Below, one piece after another: positions 19,466-29,073 of a stretch of DNA of 64,000 bases; the first letter of the stretch is position 1; each line of letters begins with the position of its first letter. The position numbers and the translations under genes were made by a program. A model generated the notes under the pieces. The model was not told the origin of the DNA. It was given only the letters and a program-made list of their open reading frames with translations, and ran no database searches. The DNA comes from CALZJC01 sp963781065 (GTDB taxonomy: Bacteria; Acidobacteriota; Thermoanaerobaculia; Multivoradales; JAHEKO01): contig CAWAET010000006.1 of the NCBI GenBank assembly GCA_963781065.1, positions 9,582 to 73,581 of the forward strand, written 5' to 3'.

Positions 19466-20224
19466 ATGATCCTAGCCATTACGAATCAGAAGGGCGGCGT
19501 CGGCAAGACGACAACGGCCATCAACCTCGCTGCGGCGCTGGCCGGCAAGGGGCTGCGCACCCTGCTGATCGACCTCGATCCCCAGGCCAACAGTTCGATG
19601 ACCTTCGTCGACGTGCACAAGTTGGAGAGGTCGGTCTACGAGGCCCTGGTGGAGCCCGGCGTCCACCTGGCCGACGTGGTGGTTCCGGCCGAGAAGGTCG
19701 ACAACCTGTCGATCGCGCCGTCGTCGATCGCGCTGGCCAAGCTCGAGGCGAGTCTCATGGGCGAGCTGGACAGCTACTACCGGCTGATGGACGAGCTCAA
19801 GCTCACCCGTCGGACCTACCAGTACGTCATCATCGACACGCCGCCGACCCTCGGCATCATCACCGTCAACGCCCTGGTCGCGGCTTCCCACGTGCTCATC
19901 CCGATTCAGTCGAGCTATTTCGCGCTCGAGGGCACGGACGACCTGCTGGAGACCATCGACAAGGTCAAGAAGCGAGCGAACCCGCGGCTGCAGATCCTGG
20001 GCGCGCTGCTGACCCTGTTCGACAAGCGGACCCTGCTGTCGCAGGATATCCAGCGGCAGGTGCACGAGGTCTTCGGCGACAAGGTGTTCGACACCGTCAT
20101 ATCGAAGAGCGTGCGGCTCGAAGAGAGCCCGGCCTACCGCGAACCGATCTTCAGCTATGCCCCTAGATCCAGCGGCGCGTACCAGTACTACAAGTTGTCG
20201 GAGGAGGTACTGAGCCGTGTCTGA
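19466..20224 (+). CDS. parA: ParA family chromosome partitioning ATPase
   Basis: ParA/Soj ATPases bind DNA nonspecifically as dimers and move ParB-parS complexes. The 252-residue protein starts directly with the deviant Walker A NQKGGVGKTTT (residues 7-17), then LLIDLDPQANSS and VIIDTPPTLGIITVNAL (Walker B). There is no N-terminal DNA-binding extension, so it is of the short chromosomal type. It overlaps parB by 8 bases. A strong, nearly leaderless promoter precedes it. Confidence 0.92.
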   Translation: MILAITNQKGGVGKTTTAINLAAALAGKGLRTLLIDLDPQANSSMTFVDVHKLERSVYEALVEPGVHLADVVVPAEKVDNLSIAPSSIALAKLEASLMGELDSYYRLMDELKLTRRTYQYVIIDTPPTLGIITVNALVAASHVLIPIQSSYFALEGTDDLLETIDKVKKRANPRLQILGALLTLFDKRTLLSQDIQRQVHEVFGDKVFDTVISKSVRLEESPAYREPIFSYAPRSSGAYQYYKLSEEVLSRV

Positions 20225-21089
20225 TCGCGCCGGCCGGCGGGGCCTACCGCTGCAGATGAGGATGCGTCACGACACGCATTTCGTGGAGGAGTTGGCTCAC
20301 CGCCACGCCGAGCCCATCGGTTGCCTGATGCCGATCTCGGCCATCGAGCCCGATCCCCGCCAGCCCCGATCCAGCATGGGCGACCTGGCCGAGCTGGTCG
20401 CTTCGATCCGCGACAAGGGCGTACTCGAGCCGATCCTGGTCCGGCCGATCTCCGGCTCCGGCCGGGCGGGGGAGCCGAGCCATCGGATCATCTCCGGCGA
20501 GCGCCGCTTCCATGCCGCGGACCAGGCGGGCCTGGTCGAGGTCCCGGTGATCGAGATGGAAGTGGGGGAGGAAGAGGCGCTCGAGATCGCCCTGGTCGAG
20601 AACCTCCAACGCAAGGACCTGACGCCATTCGAAGAGGCCGAGGGCTATCAGAGCCTGGCCGATCGTCACGGCTACAGCCACGAGCAGATTGCCGAGGCGG
20701 TCGGCAAGTCGCGCACCGTGGTGACCGAGGCCCTGTCGCTGCTGCGGATGCCGCCCCGTGCACGGACCGCGGTACAGGCGCTGGGCATCCAGTCCCGATC
20801 GACCGTGCTCGAGGTCCTCAAGGCCACCAAGGACGAGATGGAGATGGTGTCGCTGCTCGAGCAGGTCGCCCACAGCGGCCTGAATCGTGACGACATCCGC
20901 GCCAGAGGCCGTTCCCGGCGAGGCCCCCGTAGGCAGCGCGCCAAGCCCTACGTCTTCAAGTTCCGGGCCCCCGACAAGACCTACAGCCTGTCGATGAGCT
21001 TCCGCAAGAGCACGGTGGACAAAGACGACCTCATCGGCGCGCTGGAAAAGATCCTGAGCGATCTGCGGTCGATGCCGGACGAGGGCTGA
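20217..21089 (+). CDS. parB: ParB/Spo0J family partition protein
   Basis: The 290-residue product has the ParB N-terminal CTPase domain with the GERRFHAADQAG box at about residues 94-105 and LVENLQRKDLTPFEEA after it. A helix-turn-helix follows (YSHEQIAEAVGKSRTVVTEALSLLRMP). A basic linker and a short C-terminal dimerisation region complete it. It starts with GTG inside parA. No canonical parS (TGTTNCACGTGAAACA type) was found in the window; an AT-rich inverted repeat lies 95 bases after the stop. Confidence 0.9.
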   Translation: MSDRAGRRGLPLQMRMRHDTHFVEELAHRHAEPIGCLMPISAIEPDPRQPRSSMGDLAELVASIRDKGVLEPILVRPISGSGRAGEPSHRIISGERRFHAADQAGLVEVPVIEMEVGEEEALEIALVENLQRKDLTPFEEAEGYQSLADRHGYSHEQIAEAVGKSRTVVTEALSLLRMPPRARTAVQALGIQSRSTVLEVLKATKDEMEMVSLLEQVAHSGLNRDDIRARGRSRRGPRRQRAKPYVFKFRAPDKTYSLSMSFRKSTVDKDDLIGALEKILSDLRSMPDEG

Positions 21090-21183
21090 GGCCGAGTCCG
21101 CTTCGCCGCCGTTTACAGGCTGGCGCGGCGCGCAAGTTGACGCACGACCGGGCCACGCGCGGCCCGTCCTCCTCCTTGCTCAT

Positions 21184-21251
21184 CATTATGTAAACCAGCC
21201 CGCACGAATCACGCCCTCGGCGTGTTCGGTACCTGGCTGGTTTACATAATG
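21184..21251. repeat. Perfect 17-bp AT-rich inverted repeat between parB and lptFG
   Basis: The arms are 21184-21200 and 21235-21251, exact reverse complements, separated by 34 bases. Each arm contains GTTTACATAATG or its complement. A third GTTTACA lies at 21111-21117. The arms are far richer in A/T than the surrounding DNA. There is no T-tract after the second arm, so a plain terminator is unlikely. A binding site for a partition or recombination protein is inference. Confidence 0.85.
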
Positions 21252-21266
21252 TATCTTATCGGACTA
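21239..21266 (-). other. dif-like (XerC/XerD) sequence, tentative
   Basis: Read on the minus strand, the 28 bases split as TAGTCCGATAA, GATACA and TTATGTAAACC. From memory, the last block matches 10 of 11 bases of the Bacillus XerD arm (TTATGTAAACT) and most of the E. coli arm; the first block is a weaker XerC-arm match. The right arm of the 17-bp inverted repeat overlaps it. No xerC or xerD gene is in the window. Confidence 0.3.
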
Positions 21267-21382
21267 TCTATGCGGGCCGCGCCGGCCGCGGATTCCACCC
21301 CCATTTCCCGAGATCCAACCCCCTCCTCCCGGGCCCGCATCCACGACCAGGGATCCCGCCCCCACGCCGGCCACCACGCTCG

Positions 21383-21388
21383 TATAAT
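21383..21388 (+). promoter_or_regulatory. Consensus -10 element before lptFG
   Basis: A perfect TATAAT sits 50 bases upstream of the lptF-lptG ATG at 21438. No convincing -35 is seen at 16-18 bases, so the promoter call is tentative. Confidence 0.4.
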
Positions 21389-21437
21389 CTTTGCCACGCA
21401 TCCGAGCCCGCGCCCGAGACTCAAGCCCCCGCTCCTC

Positions 21438-23804
21438 ATGTCCCGTCTCGACCGCTACCTGATCCGCGAAGTCGTCGGCCCGCTGAGCCTCGGCTTTCTG
21501 GTCTACACGTTTCTGCTCCTGATGCAGACGCTGTTCCGGCTCGCGGCGATGATCATCCGCCGCGGTGTGCCGGCCGGTCAGGTCGGCGAACTGCTGCTGC
21601 TGAGCCTGCCCAACATCGTCGTCCTGACGATCCCGATGTCGTTCCTGTTCGCCATCCTGGTGGCCTCGGGCCGGCTGGCCGCGGACAGCGAGCTGATCGC
21701 AATGCGGTCGGCCGGGATCAGCCTCTACCGGCTGTCGCGCCCGATCCTCGTGCTGGGCGCCTTGCTGACCGTCCTCAACGGCTTTCTGATGCTCTACGTG
21801 CTGCCCCGCGGCAACCACGCGCTGCAGAAGCTGCAACTCGAGATTCTCAGCCACAGCGTCTCGCAGCAGGTGCAGCCGCGCGTCTTCTACGAAGGCTGGG
21901 AGGGGTTGGTGCTGTACGTCAACAACTTCCCCGCCGGCGAGGATCAGTGGCAGGGTGTCTTCGTCGCCGAGAGCGTGCCGGCCGCCGAGAACGAGATCAC
22001 CGTGGCCGACCGCGGCGAGGTGATCCTGTCCGAGGATGGCGAGCGACTGATGCTGCGGCTCGAGGACGCCGTCGCTCACCGCCTCGACTTCAACGAACCG
22101 GACCGCTACCGGCGGGTCAACTACCGCACCCTGAACCGGCTGCTCGATGACAGCTTCACCAGCGATCAGCGGGCGACGATCGCCTCTTCGAAGGGCCTGC
22201 GCGAGCTCACCCTCGGTGAGCTGCAGGACCGGCTCACCGAGCCCAACCTGCCGGAGCAGCTGCGCAACCTGACCCGGGTCGAGATCCACAAGAAGTTCGC
22301 CCTTCCCATGGCCTGTCTGGCCTTCGCCGTGATCGGCCTGCCGCTCGGCCTCAGCGGCGGCCGCGGCAGCGGCCGATCGGCCGGATTCGCCATCTCTCTC
22401 GGCGTCATCCTGCTCTACTGGGTCCTGCTCGACAACGGCGAGGAGACCGCCCGCATCGGCCACATGGCGCCATGGTTCGCGATGTGGCGGCCCAACCTGC
22501 TGCTCGGGGTGCTCGGCCTGCTGATGACCTACCGGGCCAACGGCAACCGCTCCCTGGTCCCCCGGGCCCTGAGCTACTGGTGGCGCAAGCACGTGCGCAC
22601 CCGGCTCTGGCGGCCCCGCCCGCGGCCCCGACGGCGCCGCTCCCGGCCGGCCGCGGGCAACGGCAACGGCGGCGACGCCACGGCCCGCTTCATGCTGCGT
22701 CTTCCTCGCCTCCGACTGCATTTCCCCAACCTGATCGATCGCTACGTCATGCGCATGTTCCTGCAGGTCTTCGCGCTGGTGACCATCTCCGGCATGGTCA
22801 TCTACGTGGTGGCCGACTTCACCCAGAAGGCCGCCGAGGTGCTCGAGAACGAGGTGGCGAGCGGCCTGGTGACCGACTACTACAAGTACCTGGTCCTGCA
22901 GATCTACTACGAGATCACGCCGATCACGGTGCTTCTGACCACCCTGGTGGCCTTCGCTCTGCTGTCGCGCAGCAACGAGGTCATGGCGATCAAGGCGTCG
23001 GGCGTCAGCCTCTACCGCCTCGCGGTTCCGGCGGTCATCGCGGCGGCGCTGGTCGTCGCCTCGACCGCCCTGCTCCAGGCGACGGTGCTGCCGGCCTCCA
23101 ACCAGAAGGTGGCGCAGCTCAAGGACGAGATCCGCGGCCGCGGCGGAAGCCGCACCTACCGCCGCGCCGACCGCCAGTGGCTCTTCGGCAAGGGCCGCTA
23201 CATCTACAACTACCTGCGGTACGACAGCGAGCGAGAGACGCTTCAGCGGCTGCAGGTTTTCGAGTTCGGCACCGACTTCAAGCTCACCCGCCGACTCTTC
23301 GCCAACAGCGCCCGCTACGAGGAGGGATCCTGGATCGCCTCCGGGACCTGGGTGCGGAACTTCGGCGAGGCGAGCGACGACTACCAGGTGTTTCCCGACC
23401 CGGTCAGGCTCGATTTCCCCGAGGAGCCCGAGTACTTCGAAAGCGAGATGAAGCTGCCCAAGGCGATGAGCTACGGCGAGCTCAAGGAGTACGCGCGGGA
23501 GGTCCGCGACAGCGGCCAGGTGGCGCCGGAGCTGGAGGTGGAGCTGGGCAAGAAGCTCTCCTACCCCGCCGTCTCGCTGATCATGGCGCTCGTCGCCCTG
23601 CCCTTCTCCTTCCGCCTGGGGCGCCGAGGGGCCCTCTACGGCGTCGGCGTCGCGATCATCGTGGGCATGGTCTTCTGGGGCCTGCTGGCGCTGTTCACCA
23701 CGCTCGGCGAAACCGGTGCGCTGCCGCCGACGATCGCCGTCTGGACACCCAACGTGCTGTTCGGGCTGCTGGCCCTCTACCTCTTCCTGGGCGTTCGCAG
23801 CTAA
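21438..23804 (+). CDS. LptF-LptG fusion, LPS export permease
   Basis: The 788-residue protein contains two YjgP/YjgQ permeases in tandem. The first (residues of about 1-375) starts SRLDRYLIREVVGPL, has three N-terminal helices, a periplasmic jellyroll and three C-terminal helices. A basic, proline-rich linker of about 50 residues (RPRPRPRRRRSR) follows. The second (about 430-788) starts NLIDRYVMRMFLQVF and repeats the layout. In E. coli these are separate LptF and LptG that pair around LptB2. The frame is open back to 21222, but the added sequence has no similarity. ATG 21438 matches the family start. I see no frame break between the halves. Confidence 0.88.
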   Translation: MSRLDRYLIREVVGPLSLGFLVYTFLLLMQTLFRLAAMIIRRGVPAGQVGELLLLSLPNIVVLTIPMSFLFAILVASGRLAADSELIAMRSAGISLYRLSRPILVLGALLTVLNGFLMLYVLPRGNHALQKLQLEILSHSVSQQVQPRVFYEGWEGLVLYVNNFPAGEDQWQGVFVAESVPAAENEITVADRGEVILSEDGERLMLRLEDAVAHRLDFNEPDRYRRVNYRTLNRLLDDSFTSDQRATIASSKGLRELTLGELQDRLTEPNLPEQLRNLTRVEIHKKFALPMACLAFAVIGLPLGLSGGRGSGRSAGFAISLGVILLYWVLLDNGEETARIGHMAPWFAMWRPNLLLGVLGLLMTYRANGNRSLVPRALSYWWRKHVRTRLWRPRPRPRRRRSRPAAGNGNGGDATARFMLRLPRLRLHFPNLIDRYVMRMFLQVFALVTISGMVIYVVADFTQKAAEVLENEVASGLVTDYYKYLVLQIYYEITPITVLLTTLVAFALLSRSNEVMAIKASGVSLYRLAVPAVIAAALVVASTALLQATVLPASNQKVAQLKDEIRGRGGSRTYRRADRQWLFGKGRYIYNYLRYDSERETLQRLQVFEFGTDFKLTRRLFANSARYEEGSWIASGTWVRNFGEASDDYQVFPDPVRLDFPEEPEYFESEMKLPKAMSYGELKEYAREVRDSGQVAPELEVELGKKLSYPAVSLIMALVALPFSFRLGRRGALYGVGVAIIVGMVFWGLLALFTTLGETGALPPTIAVWTPNVLFGLLALYLFLGVRS

Positions 23805-23914
23805 CCCGACCCTCTCACCCGCGCTCCTCGACGCAGACGAATGCACCAGAATCTGCGACACTTGCCTCGGTCGCTCATCCACCCACCGCCAACTCCGAAC
23901 TCCAAAGAGCCCGG

Positions 23915-24718
23915 TTGACCATCTTCTTCCTCTTTCTCCTGGCCACCACCTTCGGCTGTGTGTCGACGCTCTTCTGGGTTCCCGAGGACGACATGGGGCG
24001 GGGCTACTTCCAGATGAACGCCCTGATCGTGCTGGGCCTGCTGGCCCTGGCGCTCGCCGTACTGCTGCTGAATCCGTTCCGGCCCTTCGGCGATCGCGCG
24101 GCCGCCGGCGCCGGGGCCCTATGGGCGGCCTTCGCCGGGGCGTTCCTCTACTACGCGGCGATCTGGCGCGAGCGCTGGCGCCCGGCGCGGGCGGCGGCGG
24201 CCCTGACCCTCGCCGGCAGCGGCGTGGCGCTTCTGCTGACGACGCCACAGCTGTCGATCCTCGCCCCCGCCCTCCCCCACCGGCTGCTGCTGACCGGCGG
24301 CACCATGGTCTCGTCGGCGCTGCTGCTCGGCTGGGCCTTGATCACCATGCTTCTGGGCCACTGGTACCTGGTCTCGCCGCGGCTGACCTTTCGCCACCTG
24401 GTCGTCTTCAGCTGGGTCCTGATGGGCGTGATCGGCCTGCGGCTGCTGACCGTGGCGGCCGGGCTCACCGCGGCGGCGGCCAGCGACGCCGGCTACTGGG
24501 AGCTGCTGACCGGCCTGACGGGGCAGGGCATGTTCTTCTGGTTCCGCCTGCTCTGGGGCCTGGCGATCCCGCTAACCCTGGGGGTGCTGTCTCTGCACTG
24601 CGCCCGCCAGCGGTCCAACCAGTCGGCAACCGGCATCCTCTACGTCGTCGTTGTCGGTACCTTCATCGGCGAGCTGACCGCCTACTACCTGATCGTCACC
24701 ACCGGCGTGCCGGTCTGA
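23915..24718 (+). CDS. Polytopic membrane protein of unknown function
   Basis: The 267-residue product has about eight hydrophobic segments spread along its length. The proposed TTG at 23915 places a hydrophobic helix (TIFFLFLLATTFGCV) at the very N-terminus; no ATG precedes ATG 23993, which would cut this helix. A GHWYLVSP motif between helices 5 and 6 and paired Arg residues in loops stand out. I do not recognise the family. It follows lptFG by 110 bases and precedes the zinc ribbon protein by 39, so the three may be cotranscribed. Confidence 0.6.
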   Translation: MTIFFLFLLATTFGCVSTLFWVPEDDMGRGYFQMNALIVLGLLALALAVLLLNPFRPFGDRAAAGAGALWAAFAGAFLYYAAIWRERWRPARAAAALTLAGSGVALLLTTPQLSILAPALPHRLLLTGGTMVSSALLLGWALITMLLGHWYLVSPRLTFRHLVVFSWVLMGVIGLRLLTVAAGLTAAAASDAGYWELLTGLTGQGMFFWFRLLWGLAIPLTLGVLSLHCARQRSNQSATGILYVVVVGTFIGELTAYYLIVTTGVPV

Positions 24719-24757
24719 CCCGGCAGAGCCTCGCCAGGAGCCGCTTCCCGAGTCCCC

Positions 24758-25225
24758 GTGCGCGTCCGCACCCAGTGCCGCCAATGCGGCCTGCCCTTCA
24801 GCGAGCGGATCGTCGGCGGCACCGATCTCGCCTGCCCCAAATGCGGTACCGCCCGGCCGGTGGCGGCCGAGGGCTGGAGCTCGCGCGCGGTGGCCGCCTG
24901 CCCGATCTGCGGCTGCACCCATCTGTACCGCCAGCGCGATTTCAACCGCGGTCTGGGCTGTCTGCTGGTCGCCATCGGCGCGGCTCTTGTGCCCTGGACC
25001 TACGGCCTGTCGCTGATCGTCCTGTCGCTGTTCGACCTGTGGCTCTACCGACGCTTGAGTGAAGCCGTGGTCTGCTACCGCTGCGACACCGTCTACCGCG
25101 ACGCCCGGCCGGGCCCCGGCCAGGGCGAGTTCGACCTGCTCAAGCACGACGTGCTCAAGTACGGCAAGAGCTGGCAGGAGGTCGAAGAGATCGAGGCGCG
25201 CCGCGGCACTCCGCCCGGGCACTGA
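24758..25225 (+). CDS. Zinc-ribbon membrane protein, unknown function
   Basis: The 155-residue product has three CxxC pairs: CRQCG and CPKCG near the N-terminus, CPICG at about residue 48, and CYRCD at about 103. Between the last two lies a hydrophobic segment (about 68-92) that could form one or two membrane helices. The Cys pairs suggest zinc ribbons. A short acidic tail follows. Translation begins at GTG. The gene ends 33 bases from the convergent metK stop. The function is not recognisable. Confidence 0.65.
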   Translation: MRVRTQCRQCGLPFSERIVGGTDLACPKCGTARPVAAEGWSSRAVAACPICGCTHLYRQRDFNRGLGCLLVAIGAALVPWTYGLSLIVLSLFDLWLYRRLSEAVVCYRCDTVYRDARPGPGQGEFDLLKHDVLKYGKSWQEVEEIEARRGTPPGH

Positions 25226-25247
25226 CGCCGCGCGCCGGCCGCGGCGT
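25225..25247. terminator. Bidirectional hairpin between convergent genes
   Basis: A perfect 8-bp stem (25225-25232 with 25240-25247) and 7-base loop lie between the zinc ribbon protein and metK stops. It lacks a clear T-tract, so it is a likely but unproven terminator. Confidence 0.4.
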
Positions 25248-25258
25248 GGCCCCCGCCG

Positions 25259-26440
<1,182 letters not shown>

Positions 26441-26561
26441 CGTGTAAGCCCCACGCGCCAGGCGAGAGCCTCTCGCGGCACGTCGTATCTCAACTCTGAT
26501 CGTGTGTCGCCGGCCTCGAAGGCCGACCCTGCCGGTCGCAAAACTCTAACACAGCGGCCAC

Positions 26562-27185
26562 TCAGCGACGGTGGCGCGCGGGCCCTCCGCCGCGGATCGA
26601 GCGGCTCTCCAGCACGCCGTAGAAGAGCGTCGACACGGCGTGCACGGTCGCCTCGGTGATCGCCGCCCGGCGCGACTCCAGCCCGCCGCTCAGCGAGCTG
26701 ATCATGCCGCCGCTGCGCCGTGTCCCCGGCACCGCGAAGGAGAGCTGGCCCTTGTCCAGTCCCTCGAGCAGCCGGCGCGGGATCTCGAGCGAGCCGCTGC
26801 CGCCCCAGGCTTCGCCCAGCACCCCGACGATCGCCACCCAGCAGCGGACGAAATAGTGCAGGCCGTCGTCGGCCTCGACGGCGTGCAGGCCACCTTCGGC
26901 GGCGGCGTAGAAGTGATACGCCGAGCCCAGCTCCCGCTCGAGGCGCACGACCTTGGACCGAGCCTGCTCGACGGTGGCCTCATCGGTGAGCTCGAGGCTG
27001 CTGGGCTCGTCGGCGGCGGCCTGGCCGACCACCGCCACCGGCAGCGGCCGGTCGAGCCCCTCGTACAGATACCGTCGAAACCCGTCCCGCACGCCGAGCA
27101 GCTTGTCGGGATGGGAGCCGGCGACGGCTACCTCGACACCGGTGGGAAACCGGCTCCAGAACTGGCTGAGATCTGTGGATGACAT
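26562..27185 (-). CDS. DUF84 family NTPase (inosine/xanthosine triphosphatase-like)
   Basis: The product resembles YjjX-type non-canonical NTPases that remove inosine or xanthosine triphosphates. VAVAGSHPDKLLGVRDGFRRY matches the N-terminal VGSxNPxK loop. AAAEGGLHAVEADDGLHYFVRCWVAIV matches the central GxEGG region, and the SLSGGLESRRAAITEATVHAV segment fits the C-terminal helix. From ATG 27185 it has 207 residues. An in-frame ATG at 27230 would overlap the divergent promoter region. The match is by pattern and some consensus residues differ. It is divergent from the SpoU methyltransferase. Confidence 0.55.
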   Translation of the reverse strand: MSSTDLSQFWSRFPTGVEVAVAGSHPDKLLGVRDGFRRYLYEGLDRPLPVAVVGQAAADEPSSLELTDEATVEQARSKVVRLERELGSAYHFYAAAEGGLHAVEADDGLHYFVRCWVAIVGVLGEAWGGSGSLEIPRRLLEGLDKGQLSFAVPGTRRSGGMISSLSGGLESRRAAITEATVHAVSTLFYGVLESRSIRGGGPARHRR

Positions 27186-27254
27186 GGACCGGACTGGCGC
27201 GAAACGCCCGGCCGAAGGATAATCCGCCATCGCCCAGGAGTAAAGCTCCCGCCG

Positions 27255-28028
27255 ATGATCAGCAGCCGCAGCAACCCGACGATCCGGCGCCTGCGCCGGC
27301 TGTACCACGAGCGCGGCGACGAAACGGTGCTCGAGGGACCCGACCTGATCGTCGAGGCGGCGGCGGCCGGCATCGTCCTCGAGACCGTGCTGGTCACCCC
27401 CCGATTCCTCGCCGGGGCCGAAGCCCGCCGCCTGCAGGACCTCCTGGCGCGGCCGCCGCAGACCGTCTCCGCCGCCCTGATGAACGAGCTCACCGATGCC
27501 GACAGCCCGCGTGGCGTGGTGGCCGTGGCGCGGCTGCCACGGACCGGAGTCGGCGAGCTGACCCCGGCGGACGGGGTCTACCTCTTTCTCGACGGCATCC
27601 AGCAGCCGGCCAACCTGGGCGCCCTGGCCCGGGTCGCCGAGGCCGCGGGCGCCCGGGCTCTGGCCCTGGCCCCCGGCTCGGTCCACCCCAACCACCCACG
27701 GGCGCTGCGGGCTTCAGCCGGCAGCCTGTTGCGCCTGCCCGTGGCCGTGGGCGTCGAACCGGCCGCCCTGGCCGGCCGGCTGGCCGCTCACGGGCACCAC
27801 TGGATCGCGCTCGAGCCGAGCGGCGGAGTCGACCTGTGGCAGACGGAGCTGCCCCACAACGTCGTCCTGGCGCTGGGGGCCGAGGGGCCGGGGCTCACTC
27901 CCGCAGCCGCCGGGCTGGCCGAACTTCGCCTGCGGGTCGACATGGCGGCGCCGGTCGAGTCGCTCAACGTCGCGGTAGCCGCTGCGCTGGTGCTCTTCGA
28001 GCTGCGCCGTCGTCGCGCGAGCCAGTAG
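27255..28028 (+). CDS. TrmH/SpoU family RNA 2'-O-methyltransferase
   Basis: The 257-residue product has an N-terminal substrate-binding domain (SNPTIRRLRRL, EGPDLIVEAAAAG) and a SpoU methyltransferase domain. Motif 1 is DGIQQPANLGALARVAEAAGA, motif 2 LALGAEGPGL, and motif 3 VESLNVAVAAALVLFE, which form the trefoil knot that binds SAM. Such enzymes modify rRNA or tRNA ribose; the target cannot be read from sequence. It lies divergent from the DUF84 gene and convergent with etfA. Confidence 0.88.
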   Translation: MISSRSNPTIRRLRRLYHERGDETVLEGPDLIVEAAAAGIVLETVLVTPRFLAGAEARRLQDLLARPPQTVSAALMNELTDADSPRGVVAVARLPRTGVGELTPADGVYLFLDGIQQPANLGALARVAEAAGARALALAPGSVHPNHPRALRASAGSLLRLPVAVGVEPAALAGRLAAHGHHWIALEPSGGVDLWQTELPHNVVLALGAEGPGLTPAAAGLAELRLRVDMAAPVESLNVAVAAALVLFELRRRRASQ

Positions 28029-28038
28029 CCCTGCACCT

Positions 28039-28063
28039 GGCGGCGGCTCGCCGCTGCGCCGCC
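28039..28063. terminator. Possible hairpin between convergent genes
   Basis: A 7-bp stem (28039-28045 with 28057-28063) with an 11-base loop lies between the methyltransferase and etfA stops. There is no clear T-tract in either direction. Confidence 0.3.
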
Positions 28064-28098
28064 GTAACTACCTGACTCTACAGAGCTTGTGCGGTCTC

Positions 28099-29073
28099 TC
28101 AGGTCTCGCCCAGCGCGGCGGTGATCTCCGGAACGATTTCGTGCAGATCGCCGACGATGCCGTAGTCGGCCAGCGAGAAGATCGGCGCCCCCGGGTCCTT
28201 GTTGATCGCCACCACCACCCGCGAGCCCTTCATGCCCACCAGGTGCTGGATGGCGCCCGAGATGCCGACGCCGAGATACAGCTTTGGCGCCACCGTCTGG
28301 CCGCTCGAGCCGATCTGCCGCTCACGCTTCAGCCAACCGCTGTCGATGACCGGCCGGCTGGCACCGATCTCCGCACCCAGGGCCTTGGCAAGCTCCTGGA
28401 CGATCGGCAGGTTCTCTTCCTTGCCGATGCCGCGGCCGACGGCGACGATGATCTGGGCCTGCGACAGGTCGACCTCCTGCGGGCCGGCCTCCTCGACTCC
28501 CAGCACCTGCCGATCCGGAGCCGGCTCGCCGTCGAGGGGCCGCACCGGCGGCGCCTCGCCGCCGCGGGCCACGGCGTCGGCGGCAAAGGCGCCGGATTGC
28601 AGGCTGACCAGGACCGTCCCCGCGCCGCGGGCCGCGACCTCGGCCTGGAGCTTGCCGCCGAGCACCGGCCGCCGCCAGACCAGCCGGTCGTCACGGCGGG
28701 TGAACGAGACGGCCTCGGGGACCAGGGCGGCGCCGCTGGCTTGAGCCAGCCGCGGTACGTACTCCACCGACTGGTAGGTGTGGGGGAACAGGACCAGCTC
28801 CGGCGCCTCGGCGGCGATGGCCGCCTTCAGGACGCCGATGTAGCCGCCCGGCGTGTAGTCGGCGAGGCCCTCCGCCACGGCCAGGCGAACCGCCTTCACG
28901 GCCACGTTGCCCAGCTCTGCGACGACGGCCTCGGCATCGCTGCCGCCGAGCACCAGGACCTCGACCTCGGCGCCGAGCTCGCCGGCGAGCTGCTGGCCCG
29001 CGGCCAGCGCCTCGAGGCTCATCTTGTGGAGCTTGCCCTGCCGGTGCTGCGCTACGACCCAGATTGTCGTCAT
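28099..29073 (-). CDS. etfA: Electron transfer flavoprotein subunit alpha
   Basis: EtfA and EtfB form a heterodimer that takes electrons from acyl-CoA dehydrogenases to the quinone pool. The 324-residue product has the N-terminal ETF domain and the C-terminal FAD-binding domain: VAVGRGIGKEENLP, GASRPVIDSGW, RQIGSSGQTVAPKLYLGVGISGAIQH and INKDPGAPIF. Its ATG overlaps the etfB stop (ATGA), so the two are translationally coupled. The far longer open frame reaching 30213 is a GC artefact. Confidence 0.94.
   Translation of the reverse strand: MTTIWVVAQHRQGKLHKMSLEALAAGQQLAGELGAEVEVLVLGGSDAEAVVAELGNVAVKAVRLAVAEGLADYTPGGYIGVLKAAIAAEAPELVLFPHTYQSVEYVPRLAQASGAALVPEAVSFTRRDDRLVWRRPVLGGKLQAEVAARGAGTVLVSLQSGAFAADAVARGGEAPPVRPLDGEPAPDRQVLGVEEAGPQEVDLSQAQIIVAVGRGIGKEENLPIVQELAKALGAEIGASRPVIDSGWLKRERQIGSSGQTVAPKLYLGVGISGAIQHLVGMKGSRVVVAINKDPGAPIFSLADYGIVGDLHEIVPEITAALGET

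Noticed and set aside
21222..21437. 72-codon upstream extension of LptF-LptG from a GTG
   Set aside because: The extra sequence crosses the inverted repeat and the TATAAT and has no similarity to the family, which starts at 21438.
26441..26560. SAM riboswitch upstream of metK
   Set aside because: I looked for known SAM-binding leader patterns and saw only a short GC hairpin. Nothing conserved could be recognised.
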